A DNA stretch of 64,000 bases, from contig NZ_CP090642.1 in the NCBI RefSeq assembly GCF_029633825.1, forward strand, positions 868,001 to 932,000, in the 5' to 3' direction. The position numbers and the translations under genes are program-made. This document shows positions 36,428-46,478 of this stretch, piece after piece; position 1 is the first letter of the stretch; each line of letters starts with the position of its first letter. The notes below the pieces were generated by a model. The model worked only from the letters and a program-made list of their open reading frames with translations, searched no databases and was not told the origin of the DNA. This DNA comes from Burkholderia contaminans. GTDB lineage: Bacteria; Pseudomonadota; Gammaproteobacteria; Burkholderiales; Burkholderiaceae.

Positions 36428-36435
36428 ATGACTGA
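36376..36435 (+). CDS. possible upstream ORF overlapping the dyp start
   Basis: ATG at 36376 (AAAGAGA upstream) begins MTQFNRSPARATALPSRHD and stops at 36433-36435, inside the first codons of dyp (ATG at 36428). It could couple translation of dyp, whose own start has no clear ribosome site. Nineteen residues only, so this is tentative. Confidence 0.3.
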   Translation: MTQFNRSPARATALPSRHD

Positions 36436-37489
36436 CCGGCAGCCCACGATGCAGACACCTCCCCCGCTCTCCCAGAACGTTCACAGCACGACCACGCGCA
36501 GCGCGATCTTCCTCGTGGCGACGATCAATCCCGGCGCCGATCACGCCGACACGATCCGCTCATGGTGCGGCGACATCGCCGCGCTCGTGCGCTCGGTCGG
36601 CAAGCGCGTGCCGGGCGGCAACCTCACCTGCGTATGCGGCTTCGGCGCCGACGCGTGGGATGCGCTGTTCGGCAACCCGCGCCCTGCCGCGCTGCATCCG
36701 TTCCGTGAATTCGGCGCGGGTCAGCGCGTCGCGGTCGCGACGCCGGGCGACATCCTGCTGCACATTCGCGCGGAAGCGATGGACCTGTGCTTCGAACTCG
36801 CGACGCAGTTGCTCGGCGCGCTCGGCGATGCCGTCACGGTCGTCGACGAGGTGCACGGCTTCCGCAATTTCGACCAGCGCGCGATGATCGGCTTCGTCGA
36901 CGGCACCGAGAACCCGGAAGGCCGCGAGGCGGTCGACTTCACGGTGATCGGCGACGAAGACGCGGAATTCGCGGGCGGCAGCTACGTGATCGTGCAGAAG
37001 TACCTGCACGACATGGCCGGCTGGAACGCGCTCGCGGTCGAGACGCAGGAGCGCATCATCGGCCGCACCAAATTGTCCGACATCGAGCTTGCGCCGGACG
37101 TGAAGCCGTCGTGTTCGCACAGCTCGCTGACCACGCTCGACGAGGGCGGCCAGGAAGTGAAGATCCTGCGCGACAACATGCCGTTCGGGCGCCCGGGCGC
37201 GGGCGAATTCGGCACCTACTTCATCGGCTATGCACGCTCGCCGGCGCCGATCGAGCAGATGCTCGAGAACATGTTCGTGGGCCGCCCGCCCGGCAATTAC
37301 GACCGCCTGCTCGACTACAGCCGCGCGGTTACCGGTTCGCTGTTCTTCGTGCCGTCCGCCGACCTGCTCGAGGCGCTCGCCGATCGCCCGGCGCCGGCCA
37401 CCGATGCCGCGGCGCCGGAACCGGCGTCATCCGCGCCGCATCGCGACGGTTCGCTGAAAATCGGCTCGCTGAAAGGCGTGCCGTCGTAA
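36428..37489 (+). CDS. DyP-type peroxidase, encapsulin cargo
   Basis: A 353-residue dye-decolourising peroxidase (haem enzyme). The GxxDG motif is GFVDGTENP with D158; the proximal haem ligand is H231 (CSHSSL); the distal Arg is R248 in ILRDNMPFG. After residue 310 comes a Pro/Ala-rich linker ending in DGSLKIGSLKGVPS; SLKIGSLK (342-349) is the known encapsulin cargo-loading peptide of family 1 DyP systems. The enzyme should therefore be packed inside the shell encoded at 41698-42513. In most DyP systems the shell gene follows directly; here 4.2 kb, including an inserted island, separate them. An ATG at 36449 is an alternative start. Confidence 0.95.
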   Translation: MTDRQPTMQTPPPLSQNVHSTTTRSAIFLVATINPGADHADTIRSWCGDIAALVRSVGKRVPGGNLTCVCGFGADAWDALFGNPRPAALHPFREFGAGQRVAVATPGDILLHIRAEAMDLCFELATQLLGALGDAVTVVDEVHGFRNFDQRAMIGFVDGTENPEGREAVDFTVIGDEDAEFAGGSYVIVQKYLHDMAGWNALAVETQERIIGRTKLSDIELAPDVKPSCSHSSLTTLDEGGQEVKILRDNMPFGRPGAGEFGTYFIGYARSPAPIEQMLENMFVGRPPGNYDRLLDYSRAVTGSLFFVPSADLLEALADRPAPATDAAAPEPASSAPHRDGSLKIGSLKGVPS

Positions 37490-37495
37490 CGCCCA

Positions 37496-37991
37496 ATATT
37501 AATGAAGATCTTGTGCATAGATCCGTGTATTACGGCCCCTTGCACACGATAAATACATCCGTTTTAACGCACGCCATCAGATCATCATTGGCTCGCGAGA
37601 GGCGTAAACTAGCACCTTACCAATCCTTCTCTGGCAACGACGGCCTTGATAAGGTGCAATCGTGTCCGACCTCTATCTGCTTCTAGTTTTCAATCTACGC
37701 TACGAGTAGTTATGCGAATCACCAGATGGAATACGCGAAGCAGAGAACTACTAAGTACAACATGCAACTCGATTCGACAGATTCATGACGCGCTGCAGGT
37801 CTTCTCAAGAATCGCAGGTGCGATGTCAATGTAGATCGAGCCATCCGGGCACCTCATACCACCAAATCATCGGCTAATATACGGATACGACACACGGAGA
37901 CGGCCAGCCTCGCTTCGCAGCCTTGTACAGTTTGGCTTACGCGTGTGAGTTCATGACGAATGGCACCGGAAAACGGTATTACGGGGACTCA
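37496..37991. other. gene-free left part of the island
   Basis: About 500 AT-rich bases with no credible gene. ACAGTTTGGC at 37927-37936 repeats part of the 12-mer found before dyp and before the MocR gene. It probably contains the promoter of the DUF262 gene. Confidence 0.4.
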
Positions 37992-39671
37992 ATGTCACAA
38001 GTTCAAGAGATTAGCATCCAGCTCGACGGAATCAGCAACGTATTGAAAACAAGGCGGTTTCGGGTTCCGGCATATCAGCGATCGTACGCTTGGGAAGCAG
38101 AACACGTCGAAGCGTTGCTCACGGACGTAAACGATGCTATCAAATCCAAGGAAAAGGAGTACTTCCTCGGGTCGATAGTTGTAACCGGTCCCGTCGATCG
38201 TCGTTACGAGGTGGTTGACGGCCAACAACGTCTCACGACTGTCAGCTTACTGATTTCCGCTATTCGAGACCGTTTCCGGGAAGAGGGTGACCAGGAAGCT
38301 GAGAAATCCATTCGCGATGATTTTCTTGCCAACGTTGATCGAAAAACAAAGGAAAGAGAGCCAAAATTAGCTCTAAACGAAGTAGACAATGAGCTTTATC
38401 AAGAATTAATCGAGGACCACTCTTCCATAGACTCGTCGCGCTACCCACGGCAATCGCACAAGCGCCTTCTTGCCGCATCAAAATGTATGCGCGGATATAT
38501 TGATGATCTATGCGCACAATCAGCCGATTCAGAAGAAACATTGCACGAATGGCTCGATTACCTGGAAACCAATTTAAAAGTAATTTTGGTAACCGCACCA
38601 GACGACAGTAACGCGTTCGTGATATTCGAAACGCTAAATGATCGCGGCCTAGAACTTGCAATCTCCGATCTACTGAAAAATTACTTATTCCATCGATCAA
38701 GTGACAAAATAGAAGAAACAAAAAATCGATGGCTAACCATGGTCGCAACCCTTGAAAGCGCATCCGAAGACCCTCTAATTGTCACATATCTTCGCCATTT
38801 TGCCATGTCGAAGTATGGACTTGTCAGAGAAAAATAATTATTCGGAATCATTAAGCGAAAAGTAACCAGCAAGAAGCTCGCACTTCAATTTTCAACAGAG
38901 CTAAGCAATACAGCAAAAACTTATGCCGCTTTAATCAATACTGATCACGACCTTTGGCGAGAATATGACATTGCAACTCGAGAAGCGGTCTATGCAATGA
39001 ACCTTCTTGGAATGGTTCAAGTTCGCCCGCTTTTGCTTGCAATCCTAGATAAATTCGAGCCCAAAAAAGTATCAGCAGCATTTAAAAAGCTTGTTGCGGT
39101 CGCCGTAAGATTCCAAATCGTTGGTGGCGCAGGCGGTGGCACCTTAGAGCGAATCTACAGCGATGCAGCAAAAGGGGTTACAGAGGGAAAGCTCAATTCA
39201 ATCCAAGATATATTGAAAGGATTTACCACTCTACCGACTGACCCCACATTCATTGCAGCGTTTTCCGTAGCTACAGTATCGAAGCAGTCACTTGCCAGAT
39301 ACTACCTCCGGATGCTTGAGAGTGGTGTGCCTGGCGCCTCCGGCGAGCTTGTGCCAAGCACCGACGCTGGTCAAGTTAATTTAGAGCACATTCTCCCCAT
39401 CAATCCGTCTGAAAAATGGATGAAGACATGGTCACTTGACGATGTCAAAGCTTATCAAAAGCGGTTAGGCAACATGGCGATCATGGGAGCAAAAATCAAC
39501 AGCACCATTGGGAACGAGGAATTCTCAAAGAAAAAATCCAGTTTCTCAACTTCAGCATTTCATTTTACGAACGGGGTAAGCAAGCTTAGCACTTGGAACA
39601 CGGATGCGGTTGAAAAACGTCAAGCTGCGATGGCCGAAATTGCAGCCAAGGTTTGGTCAATCAAAGGGTAG
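37992..39671 (+). pseudogene. GmrSD-like DUF262/DUF1524 protein, interrupted by a stop codon
   Basis: The start ISIQLDGISNVLKTRRFRVP, then PAYQRSYAWE, EYFLGSIVV and VVDGQQRLTTVSL are the DUF262 (GmrS/ParB-like NTPase) motifs; the C-terminal half has VNLEHILPINPSEKW, RLGNMAIMGAKIN and GNEEFSKKK, the DUF1524 HNH (GmrD-like) nuclease. Such proteins are type IV-like restriction or anti-phage enzymes. In the same frame a TAA stands at 38835-38837, after LVREK, before LFGIIKRKV; a single G-to-T change of GAA would explain it. Read through, the protein is 559 residues, a normal length. The ATG at 37992 has GGGGA upstream. As written, only the DUF262 part (281 residues) would be made. Confidence 0.82.
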
Positions 39672-39948
39672 CCGGTGAAAGTTGCGCTTTTCGGCCGCCC
39701 CCGAAAATGTCGCATTGAATTCGAGAGACCGGGACTGCTTACTTGACTACGCAGTCCCGTCCCAATTCCCCGTCTGCTAGAAGACGTGAGCATCCTGCTC
39801 GGATCCGAAACGTACGAATGAGAATCCGCGCCGCTACGTCGGCTGGAGCGTAGTGACTTGGTTTTCCAATCGTTACGACCCAAAGATGTCACCACCTCAA
39901 GTATGAGATCGCGCTACGTACAAACACAGGCGGACAGAAGATAAGCCC
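39672..39948. other. intergenic region with a stem-loop inside the island
   Basis: No gene. CGGGACTGC (39730-39738) and GCAGTCCCG (39751-39759) form a perfect nine-base stem with a 12-base loop, 58 bases after the DUF262 gene stop. There is no T run after it, so it is a terminator only if the stem suffices. Confidence 0.5.
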
Positions 39949-40608
39949 ATGAATTACGACACCCTTCCAGAATGGGAAAGAAAAAGAAGAATCTCAATGC
40001 AACGAATCGGCCAACATGAAGCCGGGCACCACGTCGTTGCTCGAAGGCTGGGCTTCATGATGGGCCCGCTCGAACTTCGTTTCCAGGGCAGCGGGCATGA
40101 GACGGAAGATGTACCGCACGACGGAAGCGCCACAGTCATACTTCATCGTCCCGTCGGCACGACAGATGCAATTTCTGGATATCTCAGAGATCGGGTCCAA
40201 GTGCTATTCGCGGGGGTACTCGCAGAATCGCTCTCAAACGGTCAAGTTCAAATCGAGATCGCTCGGAAGGCTGAAATTGAAACCGCAGTATCAGATTTTG
40301 CTAAAGCAGCTGAGCATCTTGAGCTTCTGGTCAACCTGCAATGTGCATCAAATCCTGCATTATGTGAACCGGCAGCCCGCGATCGAGCGGTAAAATTACT
40401 ACGCTGCGAACTTTATGACACTACAAAACAACTTGTTATCGCAAACGCAGATGTGATAGAGAAGATCGGGAGCCATCTCTCCGACAAAGCACGGTCGAAC
40501 TTCGCAAGATGGGCCACAGTCGAAGCGTCCGAATTTGACGATCTCTTCGTTTCAACCCCTCAGATAATCAATGCCTCCGGGAACGACTTTCCAGAAGGCG
40601 CAGTCTGA
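39949..40608 (+). CDS. FtsH/M41-peptidase-like protein without AAA domain
   Basis: A 219-residue protein. Near the N-terminus is QHEAGHHVVARRLGF, with HEAGH matching the zinc-binding HExxH helix of M41 (FtsH) peptidases. Further on, DRVQVLFAGVLAESLSNGQV resembles the AGRxAExLxFG helix of that family, and a helical C-terminus follows. There is no ATPase domain and no membrane segment. It may be a stand-alone metalloprotease or a degenerate zinc-binding protein; similar free M41-like domains occur in mobile DNA. Codon use is AT-richer than the chromosome. Only a weak ribosome site is seen before ATG 39949. Activity is an inference from the motif. Confidence 0.6.
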   Translation: MNYDTLPEWERKRRISMQRIGQHEAGHHVVARRLGFMMGPLELRFQGSGHETEDVPHDGSATVILHRPVGTTDAISGYLRDRVQVLFAGVLAESLSNGQVQIEIARKAEIETAVSDFAKAAEHLELLVNLQCASNPALCEPAARDRAVKLLRCELYDTTKQLVIANADVIEKIGSHLSDKARSNFARWATVEASEFDDLFVSTPQIINASGNDFPEGAV

Positions 40609-40635
40609 GCAGATTTACTTTCTCAAGATATCACC

Positions 40636-40857
40636 ATGACGAAGTATCAGACCCAATCTGTCGGGCACGTCGACACCTACGGCGCAGATGCCGAACATCG
40701 ACGAATTCAAGTGCCGCTCGCTTCGGTACTGCACGTGTTCAGTGAAGGCTTCAATGTCGACGGGAACGAACTGCTGTCTTACGCTGCGACGGTGGATACC
40801 GAAACTGGCCAAGTCGTTTTTGATCTTAGGATGAAACGGAGAGGTCCGCTCGACTAA
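40636..40857 (+). CDS. hypothetical small island protein
   Basis: A 73-residue soluble protein (YGADAEHRRIQVPLASVLHV, NELLSYAATVDTETGQVVFD) with a basic end, RMKRRGPLD. No family recognised. It follows the HEAGH-type gene by 27 bases and is followed by a perfect hairpin terminator at 40889-40927, which supports plus-strand transcription. Confidence 0.5.
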   Translation: MTKYQTQSVGHVDTYGADAEHRRIQVPLASVLHVFSEGFNVDGNELLSYAATVDTETGQVVFDLRMKRRGPLD

Positions 40858-40888
40858 ATCACACAGCAATTTATTCGTTTCATCATCC

Positions 40889-40927
40889 GGTTGGCAGCCG
40901 GTGTTAGGCACAGGCTGCCAACCTTTT
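40889..40927 (+). terminator. rho-independent terminator in the island
   Basis: GGTTGGCAGCC (40889-40899) and GGCTGCCAACC (40913-40923) make a perfect 11-base stem around a 13-base loop, followed by TTTTC. It would end the island transcription unit just before the dyp scar. Confidence 0.75.
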
Positions 40928-40972
40928 CAACGGCAAAAAGAGTTGCTACGTTGGACCTACCGACGCAGGTGG

Positions 40973-41047
40973 CCACGAACACGTTCTCGAGTATCTGTTT
41001 GATCAGTGCCGGCGAGCGCGCATATCCAGTGATATAGCTGCCGAATT
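40973..41047 (-). repeat. inverted, diverged dyp fragment
   Basis: On the minus strand this reads EFGSYITGYARSPAL then IKQILENVFVA, homologous to EFGTYFIGYARSPAP, IEQMLENMFVG of the intact DyP (dyp bases about 37204-37281). It is clearly diverged in sequence, so it is not a simple copy of the neighbour. It meets the direct copy at the palindrome GCCGAATTCGGC (41040-41051). Confidence 0.75.
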
Positions 41048-41195
41048 CGGCAATTACGACCGCCTGCTCGACTACAGCCGCGCGGTTACCGGTTCGCTGT
41101 TCTTCGTGCCGGCCGCCGATGCCGCGGCGCCGGAACCGGCGTCATTCGCACCGCATCGCGACGGCTCGCTGAAAGGCGTGCCGTCGTAACGCCCA
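41048..41195 (+). repeat. direct, partly deleted copy of the dyp 3' end
   Basis: This segment corresponds to dyp bases 37291-37495, nearly identical but with two in-frame deletions: 42 bases in the Pro/Ala linker and 15 bases that remove IGSLK from the cargo-loading peptide (HRDGSLKGVPS remains). It includes the stop codon and CGCCCA after it. It has no start codon of its own and is a remnant. Confidence 0.85.
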
Positions 41196-41697
41196 TCGCC
41201 AAAGTCCGGCGCGCCCACCGCGCGCCGGGCGAGACGCGCGGCCATGCGATGAACGCCCCTCACTTGTCGTGAAGCTTCAATAGGCTGCGTCTATGATTCA
41301 TCCGGGCACGGTCCGTGCAACTGAATACCGCCGAGCCCCGGCGTCCGGGAACCCTGCCGGATGAATGTTCGCAAGAATGCACGACACGCGATGGGCCGTC
41401 GGCCGCCAACAGGTTCGGCGCGCCATCGGGCCCGGCCCGCGCGACGCGAGCGCCGGCGCGCCCCCGGGGTATCGTCATCCGGTCGCACCGTTCAGCGCAT
41501 ACGCTCCGTCGCCCCACACGCGAATTGCAGAACAGTTGCGCCGCCGCAGGATGTCGTCCGGATTTGTGCTGCAGCGGTGTCAATAGAGCCTGCTAATATT
41601 GATTTTCGTCCGCGATCGGCCCGCCGGGCTCAGCGCAGTCCGTCAGCCGATCGGCCCACCATGAAGTGTTTCCGCTGACGTGAGGCAACCCAAACCC
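41196..41697. other. region between the dyp remnant and the encapsulin gene
   Basis: About 500 bases without a credible gene. CCGGCGCGC (41206-41214) and GCGCGCCGG (41220-41228) form a perfect nine-base stem right after the dyp remnant, probably the ancestral dyp terminator (no T run). An extended -10-like TGCTAATAT lies at 41591-41599, about 100 bases before the encapsulin ATG, and may be its promoter. Confidence 0.45.
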
Positions 41698-42513
41698 ATG
41701 AATAACCTGCACCGCGAACTCGCCCCGATCTCGTCCTCCGCCTGGGAGCAAATCGAGGAGGAAGTGGCACGCACGTTCAAACGATCCGTGGCCGGCCGCC
41801 GCGTCGTCGATGTCGACGGCCCCGAGGGGCCCGAGCTGTCGGCCGTCGGCACCGGGCACCTCGTCGACGTCGCCGCCCCGCGCGAGCTGGTGAATGCGCG
41901 GCTGCGCGAAGTCCGCACGATCGTCGAGCTGACGGTGCCGTTCGAGTTGAGCCGCGATGCGATCGACAGCGTCGAGCGCGGCGCGCGCGACGCCGACTGG
42001 CAACCGGCGAAGGACGCCGCGCAGCGGCTCGCGTTCGCCGAGGACGGCGCGATTTTCGACGGCTACCCGGCCGCCGGCATCGTCGGTATCCGCGAAGGCA
42101 CGTCGAACCGCAAGCTCACGCTGCCGGCCGACGTCAGCGCATATCCCGACGCGATCAGCGACGCGCTCGAAGCGCTGCGGCTTGCCGGCGTCGACGGCCC
42201 GTACTCGGTCGTGCTCGGCTCGGATGCGTACACGGCACTCAGCGAAGCGCGCGACCAGGGCTATCCGGTCCTCGGCCACATCAAGCGGATCGTCAGCGGC
42301 GAGATCATCTGGGCGCCGGCGATCAGCGGCGGCTGCGTGCTGTCCACGCGCGGCGGCGATTACGAGCTGCACCTCGGGGAAGACGTATCGATCGGCTACA
42401 CGAGTCATACCGACAAGGTCGTCCGCCTGTACCTGCGCGAAACGTTCACGTTCCTGATGCTGACGAGCGAAGCATCGGTGGCCGTGGCGCCGCAGGGCAA
42501 CACGGCAGCCTGA
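41698..42513 (+). CDS. family 1 encapsulin shell protein
   Basis: A 271-residue HK97-fold shell protein. The start MNNLHRELAPISSSAWEQIE, then VARTFKRSVAGRRVVDVDGP and LSAVGTGHL are the family 1 encapsulin (linocin/CFP29) N-terminal signature; the E-loop region (VRTIVELTVPFELSRDAIDS) and the end ETFTFLMLTSEASVAV follow. Subunits assemble into an icosahedral compartment of about 25-30 nm that takes up cargo bearing the SLxIGSLK peptide, here the DyP peroxidase at 36428-37489. The gene is intact, but is now preceded by a dyp remnant and an inserted island and so must use its own promoter or read-through. Confidence 0.95.
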   Translation: MNNLHRELAPISSSAWEQIEEEVARTFKRSVAGRRVVDVDGPEGPELSAVGTGHLVDVAAPRELVNARLREVRTIVELTVPFELSRDAIDSVERGARDADWQPAKDAAQRLAFAEDGAIFDGYPAAGIVGIREGTSNRKLTLPADVSAYPDAISDALEALRLAGVDGPYSVVLGSDAYTALSEARDQGYPVLGHIKRIVSGEIIWAPAISGGCVLSTRGGDYELHLGEDVSIGYTSHTDKVVRLYLRETFTFLMLTSEASVAVAPQGNTAA

Positions 42514-42615
42514 TCGCGGTTGCCCGCGCGATGCCGGCCCGGCGTCGCGCGCGAGCGGCCGCACCGCCGGCCGCATGTTCGTCGCCGATCAAACCCATCT
42601 TGCATGGAGTGTGTG

Positions 42616-42885
42616 ATGAGCGAGTCGAATGAGGCATTGCAGGCGCTGCAGGCGTCGGTCGATCACCTGAGGCAGGCGGTCGATGCGAACGCGAGCAGCC
42701 ACGCCGGCGACACCGCCGTGCTGTTCACCGTCTTGTCGCTGGTCCTGGCGGAGTTGCCGCCCGACACGCGCAACCTGATCGAGGATTCGTTCTCCGTCTG
42801 GGCCAATGGCCTGCCGGATGCGGCACTGTCAACGGACGTGAAGCGGATCGCCCGGCAGCGGCTTGCGATGACGCTCCCGGACTGA
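42616..42885 (+). CDS. hypothetical small helical protein after encapsulin
   Basis: An 89-residue protein: ALQALQASVDHLRQAVDANA is a likely coiled coil, then VLFTVLSLVLAELPPDTRNL and a helical end. GGAG at 42606-42609 precedes the ATG at 42616. No characterised family and no cargo-loading peptide, so there is no evidence that it belongs to the nanocompartment. It may be co-transcribed with the shell gene (gap 102 bases). Confidence 0.6.
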   Translation: MSESNEALQALQASVDHLRQAVDANASSHAGDTAVLFTVLSLVLAELPPDTRNLIEDSFSVWANGLPDAALSTDVKRIARQRLAMTLPD

Positions 42886-43506
42886 CCGCGGCACGCCACG
42901 GTTGCGCCGCGTCCGGCCCGGACCGTGCAACCCGCCCTCGCCTTCGGCCACCCCACACGCATCGTCCGCGGTGCGTGCGTGGTCGACCCTGGCCGCTCGC
43001 GGCGCGCGAGCCCTGCGGCGCTGCCGTCGCGCCTCCCCACCCGCGGTGCCTGTCACCTCCCGGCAACGGGCGACCTGCGCGCCGATGTCGCACCGCGATC
43101 CGTTCGCGTTCCACCCGCTTCCGCTTCCTGCCATCACACGCTGCGTACGCCGCGCACGCCCGTGCCGCCGTGCGCGCACCCGTCTGTACTCCTTGCCGCC
43201 CGTGCGCGCGCGCATGCGAGGGTGCAATTCAGGGCCGGGCCGGTGCGGAACTGTGCCTTGGATAGCCTGCGCCGATTCGCTATTTTGAACGCAGTCGAAG
43301 CGATGCCGTGGGCTCCTCCCGGCACGCACGCTTGCCGCCCTGACCGCGACCGTGCACGACGCCGACGCGCGCTGCATGACAGCACCGGTGCCGCCCGCGG
43401 GCCGCCGTGCCGCGCGTCGTGCGTTCGTGGTCGGCATGCGCCAAGCGCCGCACCGCATCGGGACTTCACCCTTCGACCCACTTTCACCGACAGGAGCCAG
43501 ACCACC
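42886..43506. other. 621-base region upstream of the Clp gene
   Basis: No credible gene; the frame open into the clp gene is not protein-like here. A good promoter candidate is at 43258-43286. Confidence 0.5.
43258..43286 (+). promoter_or_regulatory. promoter candidate for the Clp disaggregase gene
   Basis: TTGGAT (43258-43263) and TATTTT (43281-43286) with a 17-base spacer fit sigma-70. The same stretch also reads CCTTGGA and CCGATTCG, near the heat-shock (sigma-32) layout. The leader to the ATG at 43507 would be about 215 bases. Confidence 0.4.
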
Positions 43507-46353
<2,847 letters not shown>

Positions 46354-46478
46354 AACCCGGCATGCCCCGCACGCACGGGGCACGCATGACCGGCTCCGTC
46401 CACCGGACGGAGCCGCCCCACGCCGCGACACGGCGCAAACCGAGCCGCCCACATCGGGCAAGGCTGATGGAGATTCAC

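Larger units (their letters stand above)
37496..41047. mobile_element. AT-rich island inserted between dyp and the encapsulin gene
   Basis: Directly after the dyp stop and CGCCCA, the sequence changes to AT-richer DNA with different codon use and returns to typical Burkholderia DNA at the dyp 3'-end copy 41048-41195. It carries a broken DUF262/DUF1524 gene, an HEAGH-type protease-like gene and a small ORF, but no integrase, transposase or terminal inverted repeats. The ends are marked by the duplicated dyp 3' end. It is most likely a defence-type cargo acquired by recombination at dyp. Confidence 0.7.

Noticed and set aside
40615..40911. Minus-strand 98-codon ORF opposite 40636-40857
   Set aside because: The terminator at 40889-40927 with its T run follows the plus-strand gene, and the minus-strand reading would run through that hairpin.
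37496..41195. Insertion sequence or integrase-type genomic island
   Set aside because: No transposase, integrase, terminal inverted repeats or tRNA; the flanking repeat is the dyp 3' end with deletions, not a target-site duplication.
41260..41583. Minus-strand ORF between the dyp remnant and encapsulin
   Set aside because: No ribosome site, Arg/Ser-rich composition and no recognisable motif.
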